Below are positions 1 to 7,528 of a stretch of 45,333 bases of DNA, one piece after another. The translations under genes were made by a program, and so were the position numbers. Within the stretch, counting starts at the first letter, position 1, and each line of letters opens with the position of its first letter. The stretch is from Stenotrophomonas raiganjensis (SeqCode) (GTDB lineage Bacteria; Pseudomonadota; Gammaproteobacteria; Xanthomonadales; Xanthomonadaceae), in contig NZ_JAUTXR010000094.1 of assembly GCF_030658505.1 (NCBI RefSeq), positions 1-45,333 of the forward strand, written 5' to 3'. Below the pieces are notes generated by a model, which did no database searches, was not told where the DNA came from, and was given only the letters and a program-made list of their open reading frames with translations.

Positions 1-91
1 CGTGGCGACGGGCAATGGCTTTGACCGATGTGGAGGTCTTGCAGGCCTCTTTGGCGACCTGCAGTTTGAAACGTGCGTCGTATCTGTTCAT
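1..91 (-). CDS. Transposase OrfA, N-terminal fragment (cut by window edge)
   Basis: The reading frame starts at ATG 91-89 on the minus strand and stays open for 30 codons to the window edge. It begins MNRYDARFKLQV and continues with a basic helix ending in VKAIARRH, the pattern of the helix-turn-helix domain that opens IS3-family OrfA proteins. A ribosome site (GAGGG) sits 5 bases upstream. In this family OrfA binds the element ends and is usually fused to the OrfB catalytic domain by a programmed frameshift; neither can be checked here. The call rests on a short peptide plus the adjoining inverted-repeat-like end. Confidence 0.68.
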   Translation of the reverse strand, partial: MNRYDARFKLQVAKEACKTSTSVKAIARRH

Positions 92-139
92 GTATCCCTC
101 GGGGTTGGATCTGGCGTCCAACTCCCGGGGGTCACTTCA
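1..139 (-). mobile_element. IS3-family insertion sequence, left end only
   Basis: On the minus strand a sequence starting TGAAGTGACCCCCGGGAGTT (positions 139 down to 120) resembles the terminal inverted repeat of IS3-family elements, which usually begin with TGA and a C-rich run. It lies 48 bases in front of a start codon that opens a transposase-like reading frame running off the left edge. The element therefore seems to end at about 139, next to the repeat-rich stretch upstream of folP. The other end, the second inverted repeat and the target duplication are outside the window. Confidence 0.7.
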
Positions 140-188
140 CCATGGGGGCTTGGCAGCCGCATCCATGCGGCTGACACCCCGCCCTCCG

Positions 189-388
189 ACACCGCCCCAC
201 CTCTGACAGATTCCTGCTGCTGTTGGTAGGTGTTGACCTTGGTCGACACGGTAAATCCACGCCGTGCGTGGATGAATCTTCATCGAATTCGAATATCTCG
301 AGAATTGAACGAAGAGCATCCACGCATGGCGTGGATCTACCGGCCCAATCCAACCGTCACCGGGAATCTGTCGGAGGTGGGGCGGTGT
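189..388. repeat. 26-bp inverted repeat enclosing a REP pair
   Basis: The 26 bases at 189-214 (starting ACACCGCCCCACCTCTGACA) are repeated in reverse complement at 363-388 with a single mismatch. The 148 bases between them hold two short REP-like palindromes and a further imperfect palindrome at 231-250 (GTGTTGACC / GGTCGACAC). Nothing in this interval looks coding. Confidence 0.85.
251..340. repeat. Pair of oppositely oriented GTAG/GTAA-type REP palindromes
   Basis: Two perfect 8-bp hairpins with 3-base loops share the same stem, ATCCACGC / GCGTGGAT, at 255-273 (loop CGT) and 318-336 (loop ATG). The first is preceded by GTAA on the plus strand and the second by GTAG on the minus strand, so they face each other. 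This is the arrangement of the SMAG (GTAG-headed) REP repeats known from Stenotrophomonas maltophilia. Confidence 0.8.
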
Positions 389-474
389 GGGGCTGCAGGA
401 CCGTTGGCGCCATGGATGGCGCCATCGAGCCCCCAAGGACGGGTTTACGGCGTGTCCTGCAGCCCCACACCGCC
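381..474. repeat. Nested inverted repeat upstream of folP
   Basis: Bases 381-400 (GGCGGTGTGGGGCTGCAGGA) are an exact reverse complement of 455-474. Inside lies a second perfect hairpin at 405-424 with arms TGGCGCCAT / ATGGCGCCA. The left arm overlaps the right arm of the 26-bp inverted repeat, so the two structures are mutually exclusive in part. The inner core GGATGGCGCCA recurs between recA and recX, which suggests a dispersed repeat family. Confidence 0.8.
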
Positions 475-531
475 ACGCCAGACCATCAGCCATCCAGAGC
501 TGCTTTGGCTTTGGATGTTGCCTCTGCGGGT

Positions 532-548
532 GCAGGGCGCCGCCCTGC
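532..548. repeat. 7-bp hairpin GCAGGGC / GCCCTGC upstream of folP
   Basis: A perfect hairpin with a 3-base loop (GCC) sits 40 bases before the folP start. The same stem with loop TGC occurs at 45218-45234 after the lysR-type gene, so it is probably another small dispersed palindrome. No clear sigma-70 promoter for folP was seen in 475-587. Confidence 0.6.
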
Positions 549-587
549 CGAACTAAACTACCCGCCGTTGTCCCAGCAGGATTGCCC

Positions 588-1484
588 ATGTTCGATACCT
601 CGCCCCAGCTCGATTGCGCCGGCCGCATCCTGCGCCTGGACCGTGCCCGGGTCATGGGCATCGTCAACGTCACCCCGGACTCGTTCTCCGACGGCGGCGC
701 ACACGACACTACCGAGGCCGCGGTCGCGCACGGCATGAAGCTGGTGGAGGAGGGCGCCGACCTGCTCGACATCGGCGGCGAATCGACCCGCCCGGGCGCT
801 GCGCCGGTACCGACCGAGGAAGAACTGCGCCGTGTGATTCCGGTGATCGAGCAGCTGGCCGCCCGCACTACCGTGCCGGTCAGCATCGACACCTTCAAGC
901 CGGAAGTGATGCGCGCGGCGGTGGCGGCCGGTGCCGGCATGATCAATGACATCTACGGCCTGCGCCAGGAGGGTGCGCTTGAAGCTGCCGCTGCCGCCGG
1001 CGTGCCGGTGGTGCTGATGCACATGCAGGGCGAGCCGGGCCACATGCAGGCCGATCCGCACTACGACGACGTGGTCGCCGAGGTGCATGGTTTCCTGGTC
1101 CAGCGTCTGTTCGCTGCCGAGATGGCGGGCATTGCGAAGAAGAACCTGCTGATCGATCTCGGTTTCGGCTTCGGCAAGACCACCGCCCACAACATGACCC
1201 TGCTGGCACGTTCCGAGCGCTTCCTCGAACTGGGCGTGCCGATGCTGGCCGGGCTGTCGCGCAAGCGCAGCCTGGGAGAACTCACCGGCCGCGACGCGCC
1301 CTCCGAACGGGTGGCGGCGTCGGTAGCCGCGCACCTGATCGCGGTCCAGCGCGGCGCGCGCATCGTGCGCGTGCATGACGTCGCGGCCACCGTCGATGCA
1401 CTGAAGATCTGGCAGGCGGTGGAAGCCGTGCCGACGCCGCGTGCCGTTGCCGCGCCGACGCTCCGCTGGCCGGACGAAGACTGA
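588..1484 (+). CDS. folP: Dihydropteroate synthase
   Basis: This 298-residue cytoplasmic enzyme condenses 6-hydroxymethyl-7,8-dihydropterin diphosphate with 4-aminobenzoate to give dihydropteroate in folate synthesis, and it is the sulfonamide target. The two family signatures are visible: [15 protein letters not shown] at residues 23-37 and [10 protein letters not shown] shortly after, followed by SIDTFKPEV and a C-terminal [13 protein letters not shown] loop involved in substrate binding. The frame is open further upstream, but the ATG at 588 has a ribosome site (CAGGA) 6 bases before it and gives the normal family length. Its TGA overlaps the miaA ATG by one base, so the two genes are probably co-translated. 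Confidence 0.95.
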   Translation: MFDTSPQLDCAGRILRLDRARVMGIVNVTPDSFSDGGAHDTTEAAVAHGMKLVEEGADLLDIGGESTRPGAAPVPTEEELRRVIPVIEQLAARTTVPVSIDTFKPEVMRAAVAAGAGMINDIYGLRQEGALEAAAAAGVPVVLMHMQGEPGHMQADPHYDDVVAEVHGFLVQRLFAAEMAGIAKKNLLIDLGFGFGKTTAHNMTLLARSERFLELGVPMLAGLSRKRSLGELTGRDAPSERVAASVAAHLIAVQRGARIVRVHDVAATVDALKIWQAVEAVPTPRAVAAPTLRWPDED

Positions 1485-2437
1485 TGGGCGTCGATCGGCG
1501 GCCACTGGCGATCGCCGTGATGGGGCCGACTGCCAGCGGCAAAACCGCCACCGCGATCGCCCTGGCACAGCAGCTGGATGGCGAAATCGTCAGCGTTGAT
1601 TCGGCGCTGGTCTACCGCCACCTGGACATCGGCTCGGCCAAGCCCGACGCCGCCGAGCGTGCACAGGTGCCGCATCATCTGCTGGACCTGCGCGATCCCT
1701 GGCAGACCTATTCGGCGGCCGAATTTGCCGCCGATGCCGGCCGGGTCGTGGCCGACATCGTGGCACGTGGCAGGATGCCGATCCTGGCCGGCGGCACTGG
1801 CCTATACTTCCGGGCGCTGCTGCAGGGCCTGTCACCGATGCCGGAGGCCGATCCGGCGACGCGCGAAGCGATCAGCGCCGAGGCAGTCGAGCGTGGCTGG
1901 ACGGCACTGCACGCAGAACTGGCCAAGGTCGATCCAGCCGCGGCCGCGCGTATCCACGCGACCGACCCGCAGCGCATCCAGCGGGCGTTGGAGGTCTATC
2001 GCCTGACCGGCACGCCGATCACGGAATGGCAGCGCCGCCCGGGCGTAGCGCCGTTGCCGGTGCGTACCCTGAAGCTGATCCTCGCCCCGCGCGACCGCGC
2101 AGTGCTGCACCAGCGCATCGAGGCGCGCTTCGATGCCATGCTGGCGCAGGGCTTCCTCGACGAGGTGCGCGCACTGCGCTCGATGCCGGAAATGGCTGCC
2201 GTGGCGGCGCCCCTGGACCTGCCGGCGGTGCGCGCGGTCGGCTACCGCCAGGCCTGGGAGTACCTGGGCGGGGAGGGCGATGCTGCCCGTTTCCGTGACA
2301 AGGCAATCTTCGCCACCCGGCAGCTGGCCAAGCGCCAGCTGACTTGGCTGCGCGGGGAGCTTGATGCGCGCTGGTTCGACCCCCATGTCGATGGGGAGCG
2401 CCTGGCCGGCGCGGTGTCGACCTTCGTCGCACGCTGA
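1484..2437 (+). CDS. miaA: tRNA dimethylallyltransferase
   Basis: MiaA transfers a dimethylallyl group to N6 of adenosine-37 in tRNAs that read codons starting with U, the first step toward ms2i6A. The 317-residue product has the P-loop GPTASGKT at residues 14-21, the substrate-recognition stretch [16 protein letters not shown], the motif [15 protein letters not shown], and RVYQ-like tRNA-binding features such as [16 protein letters not shown]. It overlaps folP by one base (TGATG) and is followed after 96 bases by hfq. The miaA-hfq-hflX order is widespread in gammaproteobacteria, which supports the call. Confidence 0.96.
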   Translation: MGVDRRPLAIAVMGPTASGKTATAIALAQQLDGEIVSVDSALVYRHLDIGSAKPDAAERAQVPHHLLDLRDPWQTYSAAEFAADAGRVVADIVARGRMPILAGGTGLYFRALLQGLSPMPEADPATREAISAEAVERGWTALHAELAKVDPAAAARIHATDPQRIQRALEVYRLTGTPITEWQRRPGVAPLPVRTLKLILAPRDRAVLHQRIEARFDAMLAQGFLDEVRALRSMPEMAAVAAPLDLPAVRAVGYRQAWEYLGGEGDAARFRDKAIFATRQLAKRQLTWLRGELDARWFDPHVDGERLAGAVSTFVAR

Positions 2438-2533
2438 ACCCCCGCCAGCCGTGTAACATCATCGGTCGGCGGGCGGCTCGGGGGCCGTGGCAACCGTCGG
2501 CAACCCAATAAGAACAATAATCAGGAGTGTGCA

Positions 2534-2809
2534 ATGTCCAAGGGGCAATCGCTGCAGGATCCTTTCTTGAACGCACTGCGGCGCGAACGCGTGCCGGTTT
2601 CGGTGTACCTGGTGAACGGCATCAAGCTGCAGGGCACGATCGAGTCGTTCGACCAGTTCGTGGTCCTGCTGCGCAACACGGTCAGCCAGATGGTCTACAA
2701 GCACGCCATTTCCACGGTGGTTCCGGCACGCAATGTGAAGGTCGGTCCGGGCGGTGGTTATGTGCAGTCGGGTGAAGGTGGTCAGGCAGGTGATGAAGCA
2801 GACGAGTAA
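2534..2809 (+). CDS. hfq: RNA chaperone Hfq
   Basis: Hfq forms a hexameric Sm-like ring that pairs small RNAs with mRNAs. The 91-residue protein starts [20 protein letters not shown] and shows the Sm1 segment [20 protein letters not shown] and the Sm2 segment with [12 protein letters not shown]; the distal and proximal RNA faces are therefore intact. The C-terminal tail (after about residue 70) is Gly-rich then acidic, [10 protein letters not shown], shorter than in E. coli. AGGAG lies 7 bases before the ATG. hflX follows after 14 bases, so the two are likely co-transcribed. Confidence 0.97.
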   Translation: MSKGQSLQDPFLNALRRERVPVSVYLVNGIKLQGTIESFDQFVVLLRNTVSQMVYKHAISTVVPARNVKVGPGGGYVQSGEGGQAGDEADE

Positions 2810-2823
2810 TACCGGAGCGGTGA

Positions 2824-4134
2824 ATGTTTGACCGCTCGAAAAAGGGCGAACACGCCCTGTTGATCCAGCCCCATTTCGGCAAGCTGGAAGACGATGTGCT
2901 GGAAGAATTCGGTGATCTGGCCCGCTCGGCTGGGGCCAGCATCGCCGCGACGATCACGGCCCGCCTGGACCGTCCGAATCCGTCGACCCTGATCGGCAGC
3001 GGCAAGCTGGACGAGATCAAGGTGGCGGCCGATGCCAGTGGTGCCGACCTGATCCTGGTCAACCATGCGTTGAGCCCGGGCCAGGAGCGCAACCTGGAGC
3101 GCTTCCTGGAGCGCCGGGTGATCGACCGTACCGGCCTGATCCTGGACATCTTCGCCCAGCGTGCGCACAGCCACGAAGGCAAGCTGCAGGTCGAGCTGGC
3201 GCAGCTGCGCCACCTGGCCACGCGGCTGGTGCGCGGCTGGACCCACCTGGAGCGCCAGCGCGGTGGTTCGATCGGCCTGCGCGGCCCGGGTGAAACCCAG
3301 CTGGAAACCGACCGCCGCCTGCTGCAGAAGCGGGTCGAACAGCTGCAGAAGCGCCTGGAAAAGGTCGAAGTGCAGCGCACCCAGATGCGCCGCGCACGTG
3401 TGCGCAGCGAACTGCCGCGCGTGGCCCTGGTGGGCTACACCAACGCCGGCAAGTCGACCCTGTTCAATGCCATGACCGGTGCCGAGGCTTACGCCGCCGA
3501 CCAGCTGTTCGCCACGCTGGATCCGACCGTGCGCCGCATCGCGGTGCCCGGTGGCAACGTGGTGCTGGCCGACACCGTGGGCTTCGTCCGTGACCTGCCG
3601 CATGATCTGGTCGCCGCGTTCCGCTCGACGCTTTCGGAGGCACGCGAGGCTGATTTCCTGTTGCACGTGGTCGACGCCGCCGATCCGCACCGCGAGGAGC
3701 GCATTGCCCAGGTCGACGAAGTGCTGACTGCGGTCGGTGCAGGTGACCTGCCGCAGCTGCTGGTGTTCAACAAGATCGACCGCATTGACGGTGCCGAGGT
3801 TCGCCACGATGGTCAGGATGGCATTCCGGATGAGTCGCGCCGCGAACGGGTGTGGATTTCCGCGCGTGACGGCAAGGGCCTGGACCTGTTGCAGGCGGTG
3901 CTGGGCAAGCGCCTGGGCCTGCAGCATGTCACCGGCGAACTGCGCCTGCCGCCGGATGCCGGCCGCCTGCGCGCGCGCCTGCACCAGCTCGAAGTGATCC
4001 GCAGCGAGCAGGCCGATGAAGACGGTTGGCTGCTGCAGGTCGACCTGCCGATCGCCGAAGCCGAGAAGTTGGCCGCCAGTGCCGACGGCGCGCCGATCCG
4101 GGCGCTGCTGCCGGAAAAGCTGCCGGAGTGGTGA
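2824..4134 (+). CDS. hflX: Ribosome-associated GTPase HflX
   Basis: HflX is a GTPase that binds the 50S subunit and splits or rescues stalled ribosomes, notably in heat stress. The 436-residue product has the N-terminal HflX domain with the signature GGSIGLRGPGETQLETDRR, a coiled-coil linker (LLQKRVEQLQKRLEKVEVQ), and then the G domain with G1 GYTNAGKS at residues 204-211, G3 DTVGF and G4 NKID. A C-terminal domain of about 60 residues follows. The start at 2824 is 14 bases downstream of hfq and the length is normal for the family. Confidence 0.95.
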   Translation: MFDRSKKGEHALLIQPHFGKLEDDVLEEFGDLARSAGASIAATITARLDRPNPSTLIGSGKLDEIKVAADASGADLILVNHALSPGQERNLERFLERRVIDRTGLILDIFAQRAHSHEGKLQVELAQLRHLATRLVRGWTHLERQRGGSIGLRGPGETQLETDRRLLQKRVEQLQKRLEKVEVQRTQMRRARVRSELPRVALVGYTNAGKSTLFNAMTGAEAYAADQLFATLDPTVRRIAVPGGNVVLADTVGFVRDLPHDLVAAFRSTLSEAREADFLLHVVDAADPHREERIAQVDEVLTAVGAGDLPQLLVFNKIDRIDGAEVRHDGQDGIPDESRRERVWISARDGKGLDLLQAVLGKRLGLQHVTGELRLPPDAGRLRARLHQLEVIRSEQADEDGWLLQVDLPIAEAEKLAASADGAPIRALLPEKLPEW

Positions 4135-4141
4135 GGTAACG

Positions 4142-4188
4142 CCGGGCAATGCCCGGTCCTGCCAGGCCGTGCCGGCTGCTGGCCGGCA
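4142..4188. repeat. Two adjacent hairpins after hflX
   Basis: CCGGGCA / TGCCCGG (4142-4156, one-base loop) and TGCCGGC / GCCGGCA (4170-4188, five-base loop) are perfect palindromes directly after the hflX stop. There is no T-run, so they may stabilise the mRNA end or act as a Rho-dependent end rather than as an intrinsic terminator. Confidence 0.5.
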
Positions 4189-4260
4189 GCTGCCAAGCCG
4201 TGGCGCGCGACATCAGCCTGTCATCTGCGGTACAACGTGCAGGTTCTTCACCCCACCGTC

Positions 4261-4761
4261 ATGCCGATGTCCATCCCAACCGACGCCGATCTCAACGCCC
4301 AGTCCGCCGCGCTCGGGCAGCGCCTGCAGCAGGCCTCGCTGCAGCTGGTGACCGCTGAAAGCTGCAGTGGCGGCTGGATCGCCAAGTGCATGACCGATAT
4401 CGCCGGCTCCTCGGCGTTCTTCGACTGCGGCATGGTGGTCTACAGCTATGAAGCCAAGCAGCGCCTGCTCGGCGTGCGCGCGCAGACGCTGGAACAGTTC
4501 GGCGCAGTCAGCCGCGAAACCGTGCTGGAAATGGTGTCCGGTGCGCTGGTCAACTCCGGTGCTGGCATTGCCGTCGCGGTGACCGGCATCGCCGGCCCCG
4601 GCGGTGGCAGCCCGGACAAGCCGGTCGGAAGCGTCTGGATCGGTTGGAAGCGTCGTGGTGGCTATGCCCGCGCCGAGCTGTTCCAGTTCGACGGCGACCG
4701 CGAAGCCATCCGCCGGCAAACCGTGGCGGCGGCATTGCGCGGCATCGACGCCCAGCTGTGA
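4261..4761 (+). CDS. pncC: Nicotinamide-nucleotide amidohydrolase (CinA C-terminal domain protein)
   Basis: PncC deamidates nicotinamide mononucleotide to nicotinate mononucleotide, recycling the NMN made by NAD-dependent DNA ligase. The roughly 166-residue product corresponds to the stand-alone CinA C-terminal domain: TAESCSGGWIAKCMTDIAGSS, VYSYEAKQRLLGV and VTGIAGPGGGSPDKPVG are the characteristic blocks. The N-terminal MoaB-like domain of full CinA is absent, as usual for this form. The frame is open from a GTG at 4237, but 4261 and 4267 (both ATG) give a better N-terminus; none has a strong ribosome site, so the exact start is uncertain. Confidence 0.88.
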   Translation: MPMSIPTDADLNAQSAALGQRLQQASLQLVTAESCSGGWIAKCMTDIAGSSAFFDCGMVVYSYEAKQRLLGVRAQTLEQFGAVSRETVLEMVSGALVNSGAGIAVAVTGIAGPGGGSPDKPVGSVWIGWKRRGGYARAELFQFDGDREAIRRQTVAAALRGIDAQL

Positions 4762-4766
4762 CATGC

Positions 4767-4789
4767 TGCTCCGGTAATCGTCCGGAGCA
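4767..4789. repeat. Hairpin between pncC and the ABC1 kinase gene
   Basis: TGCTCCGG (4767-4774) and CCGGAGCA (4782-4789) form a perfect 8-bp stem with a 7-base loop. The right arm contains the GGAG that would serve as ribosome site of the next gene (ATG at 4793), so folding could hide it. Confidence 0.5.
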
Positions 4790-4792
4790 CGC

Positions 4793-6478
4793 ATGATGTG
4801 GGAAACGCTGGGCACGGTCCGTGACCTGGGCCGACTGCAGGAAATCGCCGTCGTCCTGATCCGCTATGGCTTCGCCGACGTGGTGCGGCGCATCGGCCTG
4901 GCCACCACGCTGGAGCGGGCAGGGCGCCTGCTGCACTGGAACGAGGAGCGGCAGGAACTGCTGCGGATGACTGCGCCGGTGCGCGTGCGCAGCGCGATGC
5001 AGGATCTCGGCCCGACCTTCGTCAAGCTCGGCCAGGTGCTGGCGACGCGTGTCGACCTGCTACCGCCGGAATGGATCGCCGAGCTCTCCGAACTGCAGAA
5101 CGCAGTGCCGGCGCTGCCGTACGCGGATATCCGTGAGCAGCTCGAAGCCGACCTTGGCGCCTCGCCGACGCAGGTGTTCGCCTTCCTCGATGAAATCCCG
5201 ATGGCCGCCGCTTCGTTGGCGCAGGCCCATCGCGCGCGCCTGCATGATGGTCGCGAGGTGGTGCTGAAGGTGCGGCGCCCCGGCATCCGCGATGTGGTCG
5301 AGGCCGACCTGCGGCTGCTGGCCCGCCTGGCCGAGATCGTTGAAGCGCGCCTGCCGGACCTGCGTCGTTACCGCCCGGCCGAAGTCGTGCAGCAGTTCAC
5401 CGTGTCGCTGCGCCGCGAGCTGGATTTCGCCGCCGAATGCCGCAATGCCGAGCGCATCGCGCGCAACTTCAGCGGCCGTGACGACATACTGATCCCCAGC
5501 GTGCACTGGCAGTGGACCTGCGAAAGCCTGAACGTCCAGGACTTTGTCGATGGCATTCCCGGGCGTGACCTGGCCGGCGTCGATGCGGCAGGCCTGGACC
5601 GGCGCGAACTGGCCCGGCGCGGTGCCGACATCGTGCTGAAGATGGTGCTGGAGGACGGCAGCTTCCACGCGGACCCTCACCCCGGCAACATCATCTACCT
5701 GCGTGACGGACGCATCGGCGTGATTGACTTCGGCATGGTCGGCGCGCTGTCCGAAGTACGGCGCTTCCAGGTCGCGCAACTGCTGCACGGCCTGGTCGAG
5801 CAGGACCCGCAGGGCGTGGCCGATGTGCTGCTGGACTGGGCCGGTGGCGTGGAAGTGGACGAGAACCGCCTGCAGCACGACATCAGCCAGTTCGTCGACC
5901 AGTATCGCGGCGTGCCGCTGAAAGACCTGCGCATCGGCCTGATGCTGGGCGATATCACCCAGCTGCTGCGCAGCTACAGCTTGACCCTGCCGGCTGACCT
6001 GGCGTTGATGATCAAGGCGTTCCTGACCCTGGAGGGGATGGGCCGCCAGCTGGACCCGGATTTCGACATGGCCAGTGCCGCGCGCCCGTTCCTGGAGCGG
6101 GTGGTGCTGCAGCGCTATGCGCCCAGGGCGCTGCTCAAGCGTGGCCGACGCAGCCTGCTGGGCCTGGTCGACTTCGCCGGGGAATTGCCGCGCGACCTGC
6201 GCAAGCTGGTCCAGGCCGCACGCCGCGGCCGTCTCCAGCTGAAGGTGGAAACCACTGCGCTGCAGGGCTTCGGCGAACAGGTGAATCGGGCAGCGAACCG
6301 GCTGGTGATGGGTATCGTCACCGCCGCGCTGATCATCGGGTCCTCGATCGTCATGCACAGCGTTGGCGGGGTCTCCAGTCGCTGGCTGCTGGCGCTGGGG
6401 GTGTGCGGGTTCATCGGCGCCGGCTTCTGTGGCGTGTGGATCCTGTTCTCGATATGGAGAAGCGGCAAGCACACATAG
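4793..6478 (+). CDS. ubiB: ABC1/ADCK (UbiB) family atypical kinase
   Basis: UbiB-family proteins are membrane-bound atypical kinases/ATPases needed for ubiquinone synthesis. The 561-residue product shows the family hallmarks: the KxGQ motif in PTFVKLGQVLATR, the Ala-rich loop PMAAASLAQAHRA that replaces the Gly-rich loop of normal kinases, the catalytic-lysine strand VVLKVRRPG, FHADPHPGN at about residue 291, and the metal-binding IDFGMVG. Two hydrophobic segments close the C terminus, as in UbiB. Length is close to E. coli UbiB (546). A related ABC1 kinase with another lipid role cannot be excluded. Its last codons and TAG stop lie inside the first of four hairpins. Confidence 0.82.
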   Translation: MMWETLGTVRDLGRLQEIAVVLIRYGFADVVRRIGLATTLERAGRLLHWNEERQELLRMTAPVRVRSAMQDLGPTFVKLGQVLATRVDLLPPEWIAELSELQNAVPALPYADIREQLEADLGASPTQVFAFLDEIPMAAASLAQAHRARLHDGREVVLKVRRPGIRDVVEADLRLLARLAEIVEARLPDLRRYRPAEVVQQFTVSLRRELDFAAECRNAERIARNFSGRDDILIPSVHWQWTCESLNVQDFVDGIPGRDLAGVDAAGLDRRELARRGADIVLKMVLEDGSFHADPHPGNIIYLRDGRIGVIDFGMVGALSEVRRFQVAQLLHGLVEQDPQGVADVLLDWAGGVEVDENRLQHDISQFVDQYRGVPLKDLRIGLMLGDITQLLRSYSLTLPADLALMIKAFLTLEGMGRQLDPDFDMASAARPFLERVVLQRYAPRALLKRGRRSLLGLVDFAGELPRDLRKLVQAARRGRLQLKVETTALQGFGEQVNRAANRLVMGIVTAALIIGSSIVMHSVGGVSSRWLLALGVCGFIGAGFCGVWILFSIWRSGKHT

Positions 6479-6555
6479 TGTGCTTGCCGCAGCGGTTCCC
6501 TCTGGGAACCGCGGAATCGCGCAGCGATTCCTGTAGAGCCGACCGCTGGTCGGCT
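6462..6555. repeat. Array of four perfect 3-base-loop hairpins (last one GTAG-headed)
   Basis: Four perfect hairpins follow one another almost without gaps: GCGGCAAGCACAC stem, loop ATA (6462-6490); GCGGTTCCC stem, loop TCT (6492-6512); GGAATCGC stem, loop GCA (6513-6531); AGCCGACC stem, loop GCT (6537-6555). The fourth is preceded by GTAG (6533-6536), the head of SMAG-type REP repeats. The first overlaps the end of the ABC1 kinase gene, with its stop codon around the loop. The array probably ends or protects that mRNA. The remaining bases to 6652 hold nothing further that I recognise. Confidence 0.85.
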
Positions 6556-6652
6556 GCCTTCGCCTTTGCATTTGCCGCCCGGCCATTCGCCTGATCACCG
6601 AGCATGGCCCGGCACTACAGATCCCCCATCGTCTGTCTGTCGTCTCCGGCAC

Positions 6653-6680
6653 TTGCAGTCCTGTGCGTTAGTAGTAATAC
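6653..6680 (+). promoter_or_regulatory. Putative sigma-70 promoter of lexA
   Basis: TTGCAG (6653-6658), a 16-base spacer and TAATAC (6675-6680) make a plausible sigma-70 promoter. Transcription would start about 7-9 bases after the -10 box, that is at or within a base or two of the lexA ATG (6689). The -10 box lies inside the LexA operator. Confidence 0.6.
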
Positions 6681-6686
6681 TACTAA
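6668..6686. promoter_or_regulatory. LexA operator (SOS box)
   Basis: TTAGTAGTAATACTACTAA is a perfect palindrome around a central A. It matches the LexA operator described for Xanthomonas rather than the E. coli CTGT-N8-ACAG type. It covers the -10 region and ends two bases before the lexA ATG, so LexA represses its own gene by blocking polymerase. Confidence 0.9.
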
Positions 6687-6688
6687 CC

Positions 6689-7324
6689 ATGGACCTGACC
6701 GACACCCAGCAGGCGATCCTGCAGTTGATCGCCGAGCGTATCGAGAGCGAAGGCGCACCGCCGTCGCAGACTGAAATCGCACGCGCGTTCGGCTTCAAGG
6801 GCGTGCGCGCGGCCCAGTACCACCTGGAAGCCCTGGAGCAGGCCGGTGCGATCCGTCGCATCCCGGGCCAGGCCCGCGGCATCCGCCTGGTGCAGGCACC
6901 GCCGGTCGAAAAGCTGGCCGAGCCCGGCCTTCCGGACAGCGTGCTGCGCTTGCCAGTGCTGGGCCGGGTCGCAGCCGGCCTGCCGATCGGTGCTGACATC
7001 GGCTCCGACGATTTCGTGGTGCTGGACCGGGTGTTCTTCTCGCCGGCGCCGGACTACCTGCTGAAAGTGCAGGGCGACTCGATGATCGATGAGGGCATCT
7101 TCGACGGTGACCTGATCGGCGTGCATCGCACCCGCGACGCCCATTCCGGGCAGATCGTGGTGGCCCGCATCGATGACGAGATCACCGTCAAGCTGCTGAA
7201 GATCGCCAAGGACCGCATCCGCCTGCTGCCGCGCAATCCCGATTACAAGCCGATCGAGGTGCTGCCGGACCAGGACTTCGCGATCGAAGGCCTCTATTGC
7301 GGCCTGCTGCGCCCCAACCGTTGA
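6689..7324 (+). CDS. lexA: SOS repressor LexA
   Basis: LexA represses SOS genes and cleaves itself when RecA filaments form on single-stranded DNA. The 211-residue protein has an N-terminal winged helix (MDLTDTQQAILQLIAERIE ... SQTEIARAFGFKGVRAAQYHLEALEQAG) and a C-terminal S24 peptidase domain. The self-cleavage bond is Ala96-Gly97 in RVAAGLPIG, the nucleophile is Ser131 in QGDSMID, and the general base is Lys168 in ITVKLLK. The frame is open upstream to 6566, but that would translate through the operator; ATG 6689 is the family start. No ribosome site fits between the operator and the ATG, which suggests a leaderless message. recA follows on the same strand. Confidence 0.96.
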   Translation: MDLTDTQQAILQLIAERIESEGAPPSQTEIARAFGFKGVRAAQYHLEALEQAGAIRRIPGQARGIRLVQAPPVEKLAEPGLPDSVLRLPVLGRVAAGLPIGADIGSDDFVVLDRVFFSPAPDYLLKVQGDSMIDEGIFDGDLIGVHRTRDAHSGQIVVARIDDEITVKLLKIAKDRIRLLPRNPDYKPIEVLPDQDFAIEGLYCGLLRPNR

Positions 7325-7528
7325 CCCGTCCCATAGCGCATTACCCCGCAGTCTTTTGTAGCGATTCTCTGGTTCCACTGAGGTTGGTACGGATGTCCGA
7401 TAATTCTTTTCAGAGCGCCGGGCAGAATCTCAGCCTGTGCGATACGTCCGACTTAAAGTGAACCCATGGCAAAGAAGACCCCCAAAGACAGCACCCCCAA
7501 CGACATGACCTCTGCAAGGACCAATACG

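Noticed and set aside
7466..7528. Upstream ATG giving a RecA with 21 extra residues
   Set aside because: No good ribosome site, atypical composition, and the start at 7529 has AAGGA and the family N terminus. Kept only as a question in the findings.
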